DNA of 64,000 bases from Atrichornis clamosus (lineage: Eukaryota; Chordata; Aves; Passeriformes; Menuridae), in contig WBMZ01015464.1 of NCBI GenBank assembly GCA_013400975.1, forward strand, positions 1 through 64,000, written 5' to 3'. Shown here piece by piece: positions 24,031 through 36,800 of this stretch. Numbering within the stretch: the first letter of the stretch is position 1; every line of letters starts with the position of its first letter. A program made the translations under genes and the position numbers. The notes beneath the pieces are model-generated. The model was not told where the DNA came from and did no database searches. It saw nothing but the letters and a program-made list of their open reading frames with translations.

Positions 24031-26789
24031 CTTGGTGTTTCAGGCCTTTTCATAGGCACTTAAGTCTTCATGTGAGCATACAGTGATCGTGCACAAGGTG
24101 GGAGGGGGGATTAAAAGAAATTTCTAGATTCTGCTTCCTCTCTTTCTTTTTTTGTCTGCCTCCCTTTCCACCTTGGCTTTCTGTTTCCCAATGGAGCTGC
24201 TCAACATTACCCTACCAAGCAAGCACAGTTTGGCTCTGCAGGTTGTCCTTCATCTGTAGCCTCCACTCCAACATTTGATGAGGTGGAAACCTCTAACCTT
24301 CAATGAGATGGGAAAGGAAGAAAGAAGAGAAACTTCCATGTGGCTTCTTATGACACAGCATCTACCATGTTTGCTGGGGAACAGGGTCTTACGTCTCTGG
24401 CATCCTCACTGGCTCCCTTACTGAGGAGGAATGTCCTCTGCAAGCTTCCTCTTCCTACACAATATGTATCCAGAGGCTTTGGCCACTGAAGGCTAATGTT
24501 TAAGTACTTGGGAGAGAGGAAAAGTCCTGAAAATGCCATAAAACCTGCAAATATCCTTATTGCAGCCACCGGAAAGAGGATTTTTTTGAAGTACAATGGC
24601 AGCAAATAGTTCAAAGACGGAAAACAAAGATGCCATTTCAGTGACCCCCTAAGAAATCTTCCTCCTTGCTATGCTTTTCTGATTTTTTTTAGCATCCCAC
24701 TTAGACCACCATACTGATCACAAAATTAAATTGCTTCTCCAAAATCAAGATGTCTACACTAAGTAACAGCCAAGGAAGCTCTAGTCCCAAATCGCACATA
24801 AGAAGCTCTGGCACCCACAAATTTCACAGGATTTTTGGGTGCTCACCACCTCCAAGGCAGGATGTGTCCTCAAATGACTGAACTGAGAAGAAGAAAAAAG
24901 AAAAAAAGCCCTCTCAAAAGTAAAACATGCTTCTGATGCAAAATTAGCATTTGGCAGAGAAGTGACTCATGGTGACTGAGGGCTTCGTGCAGCCCTCCTC
25001 TGAAGAATCCAGGATCTTTTTCTAGCCTGTGATTCACCAGAAAATGGTAGATGAGCACATCTTGACCTAAGCAAAAACTGAGGGTGTTAGAGAAGAAGAT
25101 GAGCGGCTCTGCTCTGCTCTCTGAAATGACAGTGCTGGCAGTGCTGTGATGCCAGGAAGAGGGAAGACAGCATTTCCAGGGGTGGGTTAAAAGGCAGAAA
25201 GCCTCATTTACAATGGCTTCTAAGTCTTTGGGAAGCCTGACTATGAACTAACAGTGGATTCCACTGAACGCAGAGCAGGATCCTGTGTGGGAAGGGGACA
25301 TATCAGCTCTTTGGAGGGCCTGGTGCCTTTTATTTATTGCAGGACCTCATGCTTTGGCACATTATCCAGATGCTTTTGTGACCCATAGCCCCTCCCAGAG
25401 TACAAAAATCCCATCTTCAGGCTCTCCACAAAAACCCTTCAGACTCCTTTGAGCAGAATCTTTGGGAGTGGGGATCAGGAAAGCACCTGAGCATGACCCT
25501 AAACCCCCCCTCTACACTTACACTTCTGGCACAGTCTCACATCAGTGGCATTGGGTGTAGTAGAGACAGAATTTTAAGAACAGACCACATGAATTGCAGT
25601 TTTACCACCTAAATTCCTACAGGACAGAAGGAAGGAGACATCTATATGTTTATTAAGTGGAGGACATATATAATCAATTTGGGTTAGGGTCTGGCTGCAT
25701 GATGTGGGGCAAGCATTGTACCTCCTGCTCCGCAATGTTCTGGCAAAACCTTTCTGACCAAGGCAGGGCACAGCGTGGAGCCAACAGGCATATCTGGCTG
25801 TCCAAACACTACACTGATGCCCCAGATGCTCTCTTGCTTTTTGCCAGGGCCCCGGCTGTCCAGGCAGGGAGAGGAAATGAAATACATTTTGCTTATGGTT
25901 GGATTAGCTAGGTTTCCTGATGGCTAAGGTGAAAACACCAGCCCTTCTTCTACTCCTTGTTTCACAATTATGACCCTTGTCATACTTCATTTCTACATCT
26001 CCTTTAATTATTTTTTAATCCAGATGACTCCCCAGAGCAATATCCCTGAATCAAACAGTCTGTTATCCCGTAGCACAGAGAAATAAATGTTGACGATCTT
26101 TTTTCTTCACATCAAGTAGAATTAAGTGCCAGCTTTTGTCATGACTACAAAATATTTCTCGGCAGAGGATTCCCTTTGGATAAATGCTCATCACAAAATA
26201 GCACCTTCCCAAGCACCACTCATTAAATTATCCCCCTGGTCAAAATATCCAGGACTTTCTTACTGCAAAACCACCATGACACTGATGTCATAGTTTAACC
26301 TGAGCTCATCTTAAACAATCCAACTCAGGTTTTGTGGGAGGTGTAGCCACGACTACAGGGTAAACACTACAAGTGGTGGATCAGGCTGAGCTCTGTTGGA
26401 TGGCAGCATCATGCTAGAGCACTTGAAGGATGCCTGGCGAGTGGCTGGGTATGTCATCCCCCATGGCTCCAGACATCCAGGTCCTTTTTTGCCACTTGTG
26501 TTGTGAATGCAGGCAAGGGCAAGTGACTTCAGACTTTTGTGCTTCCCTCCTTTGGGCTTGAAAGGAAGGTGAAAATTGCTTCACTGTTGCTGAAGGGGAT
26601 CCGAGCAGGGGCCCTTTTCACAAGGATGCTTTGCTGTAGGATCATCCACCTGCCCTAAGGTACTTGCTGAACCTTTTTGTGGAGCAGCACAAGCGATATT
26701 GGGCCAGCCACGCAGACCTGAGCACAAAACATTGCCTTAGTGAGGCTGCGCCTTGAGCAACAAAGACAGGCAAAAAAGAAAAGGAGGAA
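24031..26789. other. Gene-free stretch, nothing supported
   Basis: No exon, RNA gene, transposon or strong repeat was recognised. Open frames are 94 codons or shorter and look like chance. Confidence 0.5.
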
Positions 26790-26930
26790 AATTCAAATCC
26801 TGCCATTGCTTTCATGGTAATCAGCATGGCATTATGCAGAATGATTTGTAATTTTATACTGACAGCTATTATCTTCTGGCAGCCGCCATGACTTAAACAG
26901 ATGTCTGATGTTGCAAGGGGCTGGGGGTTT
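26790..26930. promoter_or_regulatory. Candidate conserved non-coding block inside a chance 160-codon frame
   Basis: The segment has balanced composition with phrases such as GGTAATCAGCATGGCATTA, GAATGATTTGTAATTTTA and GGCAGCCGCCATGAC, with no low-complexity sequence. It lies within a minus-strand open frame (27124-26642, 160 codons) whose translation matches nothing I know. If the segment is conserved, that could be regulatory or coding; I favour non-coding. Confidence 0.2.
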
Positions 26931-29439
26931 TGTGCCTTTGACAAGAACCTCAGCTCAATAAGGAGAGGGAGATGCTGCTCTGCAGTCCTTGTTTCAATTC
27001 TGGTGTATGGATCATGGACTCCTTCCTTGAGGTGCCTGTGGTAGAGCTGTGATGTCAGCCTCATTTGAAATGCCTTTTGCAGAGCAAGAGAAGAAACACA
27101 ACCCATGGACTTTGCTTGTAGCATCCTCCTTTTCCTTGGGTGGAGAAGGGTCTGAAGTGAGAGGAGATGTAGGGATAAACCCTACAGCTTGACCCATCAT
27201 GAGAAATTTTGAATATGAATAAGTAATGTCAAAGTAATATCCAAGCTCTTACTTTGACAAAAACTTTTATTTTTTAATGCCTTCTAGATGGGCAAAGCAG
27301 GCAGCAAGTAATAAGTGATTAAGTCACTCTTCAGCTGTACAGGTTCACAGGAAATCATCTAATCTTCCTTACAATTCACAAAACAAGGGAAGCAGGAAAG
27401 CAAGAAGCATGATAAAATACAGAGAATGAGAAATACCCTTTTTTGCCTTAAATTTGTTTGTCTTTCCAACTGAATTTCTCAGAAATCCAAATCCAGTGAC
27501 TGGGAGAGCTTCAGTCTCATGAGTTTTCAGGTCCTGGACACTGCATAGGATCACACACAAAATGGGATGAGGCTCCAGAGCGGGAATACTCCAGTTCAGG
27601 TTCATTCATAATATTAATATTTCTCTTGCCATCAGGTCTTGTTCATTCAAGATGCCTGGGTAGCTCAGGCTCTCTCACCAACCACAAGAATACCCTGTCA
27701 ATCCACAGGGATTTCCTAAAGTGCTATTTTTAGAAAAAATTTATAATTTTGAATCAATAAAAACTGCTTAGGTCAGAGTTCTATCTGTGTCAAGTCTGGC
27801 TGGTTTTCAATCAATCTCTTCATTAAATTTTCATGTTTTGATAGAAAATTAGAAAAAAGGAGGATTTTTTATTTTGTAGGGAAAAATTTTTCCTTTCAAG
27901 CAAGCCAACTATAATTTGTCCAAAGCTGATCCATGCTTACCAAATATCTTTGGCTTCTGTGATTATTTTTAGTTTTTGTCTGGCTAATTTTGATGGTTTA
28001 TTTAAGGTGTTGTTGGCACGAGTGAGAGATTTTTGGGAACTTTTTAAAAGCTTTTAAGTTTTTTTGCTTTTATTCTGGAAGCTTTTGTGTGCCCGACAGC
28101 TGACAAGCTGTTTCCAGCTCTAGTGGCTTGTCCAATAAAATATACTAATGTTCCCTACAGCCTTGATACATTTCTGTGATGTTCAGAAAAATAAAGGGCT
28201 GCCATTCCCACCTCAAAGCCTCTCACCAAGTATTCTGCCTGATATGTAAAAACCCCAATGTCCTGAGGCATTTGTAATTTAAAGTTGAGGTTATATAATG
28301 CACCATCCCCTTCAATCCCGATCAGGACAGATGCAAGGTCATTTCCCTGGTAACTTCAGGAGACTTTGGCACAAACCCATGGCTTCTTTTTTTTATAATT
28401 AGAAGCCACTTTTGAAAATCTTGCCTGATACCACCAAAAGTTCCTCAACACAAAGAGAGATGGTTTTCAACATTTTTTCCTTGCAATGCTTTTTTTTCCC
28501 CAGGGGTTCCTTTTTTAGGGTGAGGACGTGCTGGCATGTCTTTTGAGATGTTACATGTTATGAGATCCAGAGGGAGGTGGCCCGGTGGTCCCAGTCCTCC
28601 CAGGTGGCTCTGGCACATTTGTCTGGGATTTTGGACGCAGTGGCCCCTTCTGTCTGCAGGCATGTGAACCTTGGCAATTGATAGATCAACATCAAACCAA
28701 TCCCATCCAGGTAAAGCCATTTTTACTTATTTCAAAGATGTTTCTGCTCTCCTCAGCTGCTGACAGTGGGCACAGCTCTATAGCTTCTTCCTTCCCCTCC
28801 TCCCCAAGCCCTGGTTGGGCCCTGGGGTCCTTTAATGTTTGAGATCTTCCTTTTAACCTCAGATTTAGCCTTGAGAAGAGTAAACTCTGTGCAGCCTGGC
28901 TGGAGCCTGCCAGGAGCTACTCCCCAATAAACATCTTGTCCTTTGTTTTGCCCAGGAATGTTATCTAGGTCATTGTTTTACCCTTCCTGCTCAGTCCCAC
29001 TCAAGGTGACTGAAACCACATAGAAACCATAAAATGGGGAGCTCTCAGTTTTCAAGGGTCCGTCTTCACCCACTCTTTGGATACTCACCTCACGTTCTCC
29101 ATCCTAATTCCAACCACACTGAGAGCCTGTGAGATTACTCGCTTCCTTGTGGCAATGTGTCACCGATCTCCCTGTGGGTAGGATTTGCTGGGGTGGCTCT
29201 GCACAGAGGGCATGGCCAGATCCTGCTATGGCAGCTGGTGGGCACTGGGGTGTCTCTCATACACCTGCCTCTGTAAGAAATCAAACCCCTAAGGCTCAGC
29301 TCTGTAACAGTGAGCGGGTCTGCATAAAAAAATAAATAAATTAAAAATTCGAAGAGTTGACTTTTATTTCCCCACTCAGCTCTGTGTTTACCTCTGAACA
29401 TCAGCACTCACGGCAGGACTGTGTTTCCCTGTAACACAC
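26931..29439. other. Gene-free stretch; AT-rich middle
   Basis: No exon or transposon was recognised. The part at 27720-28080 is AT-rich with many T runs. A segment at about 28060-28150 with GTGCCCGACAGCTGACAAGC and an AATAAA word could be a small conserved element, but I cannot support more than that. Confidence 0.5.
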
Positions 29440-29830
29440 ACACCCCTTAGCTAATTACACTTAATTGCTGGTGTTGGTGGCTCAGACGTCTGCCAGGCTC
29501 CACCGTGATTGCGGCGGCAGCGCTCAGGAGCCGAGCAAGTCCAACACGTGTGGTCCAAGCTGCATCCCGAGGATGCCCAGTGCCACTCGCAGCCCCTCCC
29601 TGCTCCCTTAGCAGCTCCGGGAAAATCAGAAAGGCCCATGGTCTGTTAACGTAGGATGCAGAGCTCTGCCCCAGCCTGCAGGCCAGGAGTTATCTGTGAA
29701 GTGGGAACAGCCCCTTTCATCTCAGCAAATTAACTCCGAAGGATAAAGATGGTGACGGAGCCGACAGCAGCTGAGTTTATCACAGCTTTCAATTTAGAAG
29801 AAACAACCCGCTAATGTGTGCTCTGAGCAG
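29440..29830. promoter_or_regulatory. Candidate enhancer: homeodomain, E-box and GATA words with CpGs
   Basis: CTAATTACACTTAATTGC (29451-29468) gives two homeodomain cores back to back. It is followed by a CpG-retaining segment (CCACCGTGATTGCGGCGGCAG) and an exact CACGTG E-box at 29545-29550. Further on come CAGTTATCTGTG-like and GGATAAAGATGG words near 29690-29750, then a TTTATCACAGC word. Several different factor words within 400 bp of otherwise plain DNA make this one of the better enhancer candidates. It is still an inference from word content. Confidence 0.3.
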
Positions 29831-32772
29831 ATGGGTGTCACACAAGCCAGGGTTTTAGGAGGCATTCCCGATTTTTCCAGACTTCTCTTCTTAAGGCCTT
29901 CCTATTGCCTTTTCTTAGCTTCAGGGAGATCAGCAGGGGCCAAAGTGGAATGGTGGTGGAGCAGCAGCCAAGGAGGGGTAGGAAGGACTGGCTGGAAACC
30001 CTCTGACCCAGGATGGGGAGCACTGAGGCTGGAGTAACTTCTGCCCCGTGGGGATCTGCAACAGACAACCCTCACCCATGAGGGTGGGATTTGCACCTGG
30101 AGCCATTGTTCCTGTGCTCACACTGCTTTGCTTTTCTCACCTGGAAGGCACCCTTCTGAAGGGAAGGACCTCACAGAGCCTTATGAAGGCAGTAGCCTGG
30201 CCCCAGCACATAACTGAGATGCCAGATTTGCAACAGTCTCTCAAACATTTTGTTTCTTGTTCAAATGGAGTATAAAGAGAATAGCTATTTTTCTGTCTTG
30301 TTTTTGAAGCCCTTTGCTTGTTCTTACATTAGTTTCTGAAATGTCCAACCCTGCAGGAAGGTTAACAAGGGCTTGGTGTTCTGTCCCTAAGTATGATTCA
30401 GTGTGAGTGGGCACAGGATAACTCATAGCCTGCCTGCCTGCTCACTTAAGGATCTGCTGTTTGCATAGCACCAGGAACTGGGCTTTTTTGCCAAATAATC
30501 CTTCATTCCTGAAATCCTCTACACCAGCACTCTGAAATATCAAAAGACAAACACTAATTTCAGTGATTCCCTAAGCCACACTCACAGAGCTTGTTCACAG
30601 TGTTTATCTGTATCATTTCAGCCAAAAATTGTTGTAATATTTCTTGGTAATTATTTGAAAAAGCCATTGCAATGTGCCATCTGCCCCTCCACACAATGTG
30701 CCTGTCCCCTTCTTTTACTGGTAGCTGCAGGAACCAGATGCCAAGGTGAGGAGGATAATTCCCCTATGGCAAGGAACATCTGGCTCTTTGGCAAACTCAA
30801 AAGACCATGGTGTTAACCAACCTCTCTGGCGTTGATTTTGGTTCTACAGTGAGGTTGTACATGAGCTGGCACTAAAATCTTGCTCTTCCAGGCACCCTCT
30901 GTCTTCAGATGACTTTTGAATGTAGAAAATTGGTTGCTTTGCCCAAAAGACCTGGTTTCTTGAAAGCTTCTCAGCTTATCTATGCTGTCCTTGTTTCTCA
31001 GCTGAACTCTTTGCTAGCCTCAGACCTAACCACACTTCTGCTATTTACAGTGGCTTCTTTTTTCCTTGGAAAACGTTTATGCACTGACCTTTCCCCCACA
31101 CACCTCACTCTTGCCTTCTGTTTGTCTCACCCAACTTCAAGGCGTTCTCTGAAAAATCTAAATAAGGAGTTTTGTCATCCTGAGTTGTCCCTGTAGTCAA
31201 TGCCCCAGAAGACAGAAGAGGTCTTTCTCCCAGCAGGAATTACAGCTGGATGGTCTTCTATAGGTCTTTCTTTCCACTTGAATGACCATGGTCCTGTCTT
31301 GGACATCTGACTGGTTACCTTTGAGCTGACTTGTAATTCACTTGTGCTGTGATGACACCAGACATGATCTGTCCAGGCATCACACTGTTATGTCGGCTAT
31401 GGGGCAGGGTGGGATTCTCCAGGTCCCAAACCAGAAGGATTTTGTGGACTCTGCTTTGGGGGTGCATTTATGGGTATAAAAGAGCCAACAGCCACATGAG
31501 GTGCAAAAGCAGTGAAGAAAGTAGCCTTTGACCAGCGTTATTTTTTTGGCTGGTGGAAAATATGCCTTCTGTCTTCTATCAAGTGCACTGAAATGACTCT
31601 ATGTTGAATCAAAAAATTTCCTCCTTTTTTTTTTCTTAAATATCCAACTTTTTTTCATATAATAATATTTGCTATAGTAGAATTATTGTGGTAGAGCTAA
31701 TCTACAGTGGCTTGAAGAGTTTTGCAAAAATATGGGGTTTTATATTAGACAAACATGGAGATTTTGGTTAGTCTGAGGTAGCAGCAAATGAGGCAGAAAT
31801 AAAAAACTTGGAAGGTTAAAAGACTGCTCTCTCTGTTTGGTTTGCTACTTATGTAGGAAGCATTCTTGATTTTATAAGAAACTTGCTTTACACGCCTTCT
31901 TAGACTGATGTTGTGCTTTGCCAGGACCTGAAATGTAAAAATTAAAAATAATGGACTGCCCTGCATCAATTATGAGACATTTACACCTTGAAAGCATGTT
32001 CTTTCTGTTATTAATCGTCCTTTTACCAGTATGGATTATGAAAAACGGGCTGCTTTGAAAACAGTCTTCCCCAGAATGTTGATGGAAGGAGGGATGATGG
32101 ACTTGGTTTGAGTTCTGCGTCTTGTTGCTCCTGGGGCACCTCTTGCCTGTTCCTTCTGCCTGCAGGACAGGAGAGGAGTTCAAGAGCACCACTGCCAGGC
32201 CAGAAGTCACGGCTTTCACTGGTTTCATCCCCAAACCCACTGAGATGTTCATGCAGAAGGGGCTTTCATTTCAGCAGCTCTAGCTGAGCAAACAGAGAGG
32301 GACCACCAGGTCCCTGTCACAGCCACGGGCAAAAGCCCCAGGAGACCAGGTTAGCTCAAAGCTAGCTCTGGAAGAGCTGCTCTTGCAAAATGGCCACGGG
32401 TTAAGTGTCTGAGTGGAAAAACTTTACTAAAAGGTGCATTGTGCTGCCTAAATATAACTACCACGTCTTTGTCCAAACCACATCCCTCCAGAGGGCTCCA
32501 GTATTTAAGCACATTTGGATCTAAGAGGAATCCTAATCAGGGAGACATTTTTCTTTGGCCGCAGATCTCTCTGAAGTCCCTGGGAAGCATCTGCAGAGGC
32601 GCTGGGAGCACTTGGCTGTCACCCATGCCTACACACTGCAGCAGAGAGCTGGCTCTTTGAGTGGTTTCCTTTAATTGGGGAGATGGCTCACATGCAGAGG
32701 AGCAAATTAAAATCCTGGGAGCCCGGCTATATAAAGAAGCTCACGGCTTCACAGACAAGGCTGGATGGACTG
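29831..32772. other. Gene-free stretch, nothing supported
   Basis: No exon, RNA gene or transposon was recognised. A short GCCT repeat lies near 30428-30439, and T-rich runs occur near 31620-31660. All open frames are short. Confidence 0.5.
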
Positions 32773-33137
32773 ACACAGAACCGTGGGGTCCTTTAGTTTG
32801 GAACAGGACTGTAAGATCATCGAGTCCAACCATTACTGCAGCGCTGCCACGGCCACCACTAAACTAGGTCCCCAAGTGCCACATCTGCACGCCTTTTACA
32901 TACCTCCAGGGATGGTGACTACACCAATTCCCAGGGCAGCCTGTTCCAGTGCTTCCCTAGAACCTTCTCCAGACCCTTCCCCAGCTTTATTGCCCTTCTC
33001 TCGACACGCTTCAGCACCTCAGTGTTTTTCTTGTAGTGAGGAGCCCAAAACTGAACACAGGATTTGAGGTGCAGTCTCACTAGTGCCGCACAAGAGGGAC
33101 AAGCACTGCTCTGGTCCTGCTAGCCACACTATTTCTG
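32773..33137 (-). mobile_element. CR1 LINE 3' fragment with internal deletion
   Basis: Antisense CR1 sequence is easy to follow on the plus strand: ACACAGAACC, then TTTAGTTTGGAACAGGACTG, AAGATCATCGAGTCCAACC, CCTCCAGGGATGGTGAC, GGGCAGCCTGTTCCAGTGC. Near 32952-32964 it jumps to CAGACCCTTCCCCAGCTTT, TGCCCTTCTCTCGACACGCT, TTCTTGTAGTGAGGAGCCC and CTGAACACAGGATTTGAGG, the next recognisable CR1 section. In full CR1 copies these two parts are separated by roughly a few hundred bases, so the copy has an internal deletion. It fades after GCTAGCCACACTATTTCTG; whether the following 300 bp is further diverged CR1 is unclear. CR1 leaves no target-site duplication, so the ends are judged from similarity only. 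Confidence 0.92.
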
Positions 33138-33724
33138 TGAGCAGGAGGTTTCACTTGTCATCCCATCCTCTGCCCTGCAGCAAAAGCTCCCCTCCTAACA
33201 CTGTGTTTGCCTTTTCAAGAGTGTTTGCCTGGAGGGAAGAGGCTCCCCAAAATATGGTGTCTTACCACAGGCTGTCCCAGCACACCCTGAGGACACCACG
33301 ACCTGCCACACTGAGCCTCCAAACGCACTGCTCATCTGTCTCCCCCATCAGCAGGATTCCTGCATCTTCCCCTCAAGCAGATGGGTGGGAGTTTGGATGG
33401 GAAGGGTCAAGGTCCAGTTGAATCCAACAGGTCCTGTTCCTCCTCCACCCTCAACCTGCCAGGGCTGTCCCTTGTGGAGCTCAGCTTTGCTCCTTCCATG
33501 ACAGCAGACATTTCAAACATTGTTTTTTAAAAATTGAAATAAAATTGTCCCAAAACTTTTCCACTCCCCAAAGCTCCTCTTTTTCTTTCTCCCACTTTCT
33601 GTCTTTAAATTTAAGATGGTGCTGGTCACCTTTGCTCCAAAAATACACAAAGCTGCTGCATAACTATTTTCCAAATAATTAATCTTTCCAGTGGAATAAC
33701 TTAAAGCCTCACGTTTCCTGTTAT
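33138..33724. other. No gene; possible diverged CR1 extension
   Basis: Sequence after the recognisable CR1 part is ordinary. A plus frame of 112 codons (33083-33421) crosses the CR1 boundary and is not a gene. I see nothing else to support. Confidence 0.4.
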
Positions 33725-33870
33725 GTTACACAGCTGCAATTTGTAACAAGAGATCCCGCGCTGAGCTACGTGGGCAGAGGGCCAAGGACATGGCGCTTTA
33801 CCTACACAAGAGCCCTACATAAATAATCCTTCCCTGCATGTTAAACAGTTAGGTACTGTTCAGTTCAAGA
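33725..33870. promoter_or_regulatory. Candidate conserved non-coding block
   Basis: CpG-retaining words (GATCCCGCGCTGAGC, CTACGTGGGC, ATGGCGCTTTACC) are flanked by AT-rich words (CAATTTGTAACAAG, ACATAAATAATCC, TTAAACAGTTAGG). The pattern resembles a short conserved element; I cannot confirm conservation here. Confidence 0.2.
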
Positions 33871-36800
33871 AAAAAAGGAGAGGGAAAACAAAAGCCTTTC
33901 TTTTGGTTGTCATTTCACAGTTTGGAGTTACATTTTCAGTGGTAATCTCTTTTGCTTTGTAAGCTTTGGGAGTTGGGAATGCCCCCTTCTCAGCTTCCAG
34001 GGACACACGTGCTCAGTTCTACTACCAATAGTTGTTCTATTGATTAATTCATATTTCAAACAAATATGTTGTCTGCCATAAAGCTTACAGTCTCCTGTAT
34101 AACTGGGATCTCGGGATATGCCAAGTATAAGTGTAGTAATCCTTATTTCTCCACCCAAAACCAGGCTTGGGTGTAAATCATGGGAGATGGCCAGGAGATA
34201 AGGGATGTCACTGGCTGGGACAAACCTTGGAGGGCCACTGGAGCCAGGCATAAATCAGAGCCACCCTGAGACAGCAAGAAAGGATGCCAGGAGCTGCACT
34301 GGTCCCCTGCCAGCTGCAGCATGGGGACAGCCCTGAGATGATATAAACCCTCCTTTGGCAAACCTTCATCCCTCCTCTGCCTGGCACAATGGCACAGCTC
34401 CATCAGGCTGGAGTGTGGAGGGTCTGGCCTCCCAAAATCACAGGGTCTCTCTTGTAATATGTGTTTTACATATCCAGAATAACAGCATCATATATACTGT
34501 GGGGAGAATTCAGGGTTTAGCTGAATAGTAGCAGTGTTTATAGGTGTTCTAAATCATCATCAGAATCATGCATACTGCTATTATACATTCAGGATAGCAC
34601 TGAAAAGGACTGGGATATGGCACAAATCTGTTGTAAATTGTTGTCTTTTCGAGGGAAAGGATTTCAAAGGCTTACACCCCGAGGCTTTTGTTCAGCAAAA
34701 AGGTGCATAGTGTGCATGCTCATTGGTCAAAACTCCCAAGTTCATCCCTAAAAATACAGCCAGGAGCTTGGCAGAAGTTTGCTGTGGGATGGGAAGGTCT
34801 AAAAGCACTTAAACCAGTTCAGCACCTAATCCCCTGCACTGTTAGTAGGATTTTAGGCATCTATTTCACTTCCAGACCCCTAAATACACTCCAAACATCT
34901 AACCTGTGGTTCGTGGGACTAATGTGAGGAAGGTGGGATGGAGTAGAGGATGTGTCCCTTGCAAGAGCTAGTTCTGCTGCTTGCCTCCTCTTTTTGGTGA
35001 GGAGAGGAGGATCTGAGCACACTCCATAAAAATCACAGTTCACTCAGCCCAGGCTGAGGCAATGAGCCTGGAAAGATTACTTCCAGCACCTCTCAAATTC
35101 GAAGAATATTCCTATCTGGTTTGGGGGAGGTGGTACCATGAGAACTCCAGGTGATGGAGTGGTCTTGCTGGGAGGAGGGAGTGAGGAGACTGCAGGCTGT
35201 GCTTTCCCCTTGGCCCTACCCATGGCTTGTGCTCACACGGATGGGATTTGCCCCAGGTGATGGAGAAGCACCTGGTGCCCACGTCAGGATCGGTCCCAGC
35301 TGGTCAGGCGTGCTGCCCTGGTCACATCAGCTGCAATGTGCAGGAGTAACCCTTCAACAGGGAAACAATTTGAGATTAGGCAAACAGGAGAACAGCTTAC
35401 AAAAGGCATTAAAATTAGCTTGTTTCATGCTTAAAATAACCCCATTACCTCAATATCCTGAATGAATTAGGCCAAATTTCCCATGCACACACTCACACAC
35501 ACAAAATCTCCCTTTGGGCTACTTAACAACAGTGAGAAATTTCAGAAGAAGAAGCTCCTGAAAAGAGGGAATTTGAAACAAAAGTGTCCTTTGGAACAAA
35601 ACTACAAAGTGTGTATCATCATGCTTTGATATTTAGAATAGCAATTGTTCTCCTTATTGTGAAATATATTTCTTTTGTACCAGCAAATTCTTGAAAAAAG
35701 CTTAATCTTGTACACATTGTGCATTAGGAAACTTCTCAAATTAAGGCCTCTTTGAGACACTGATCAATGCAGTGGTGAGGAAGGCCAAGAGAAAAAAAAA
35801 GCTGCTCAGAGAGGGAAAATTATTTCCTTCCTGCCAGAGAGGGCTGTTTATTGTAAGCAAGGATGGGGAAGCTTATGCTGCATTGTGAGAAATGATGTTT
35901 GTGACTTCACTTTTCCTATTTAAGGCCAGAGCTGGGCGTTTGCACCCAGGTAAAGTGCCTGTAAAGGTAATTGTGCTTCAAGAGTGTTAAATGCTCTCCT
36001 CGCACATGGGTGCTCTTCAAACTCCACACATCCATCAGAGCTTTAAAACCTCTTAGTGAACTCTTCTATTTCAAAGCACAGAATAAAACGCTGCACTCAA
36101 TGAAATCCTTGCCTTTTCCTCATGTTTGCTCTTAGGTTCTTCTCCACATGTAACTAAACCATGAGTTCACTTTTTTAATCAGAGTGATCCAAAAGACTGG
36201 GTGTCACCTGGAAATGACTTTGTGCCAACACAACTCTTACTAGACATTGGGGAATCCCTACCAGCAAATTGCCCCAACCCTGGAAAAACTTCTATCAGTT
36301 CTTGCATGGAAGAGGCACAAATCCAGGATCAATTTGGATATACTTCTTCCACTACTTGCAGAAATTCATAGTTTGGATAGCTTCTCTCAAGTTTGAAGCA
36401 ATGTGTGGCAAATCTTGGAGAAGAAATGGAAAGAATGGGATGGGAGATCATATATGGATAGGGATAGGGAAAGAAACGTACCAGGAAAGGTGATGAATTG
36501 GTGAAAAGCAAAAGCAAGCAACCCAAAAAGTAAATAAACTTACAGAAATGTGGAGAAGTTCCAGTAAAAGGGGAAAGAGAAACAATTTGGGAATGTCAGG
36601 CAGCAATGTGAAGAGTATATTTAGTTAAGCCACTGACACTAGTGGGAAAAGTGACAATTGCAGGGTTTAGGTCTTAATCCAACAAGGGAATTTCAGCATG
36701 GGCTTATTTTTAGACATATGAGTAAGCCTCATTATTTCAGTTCAGAAAGGTAGATCCCAGCTTGTATCAAACCTTTGTGCCAGTTTGACCTCACTGTAAG

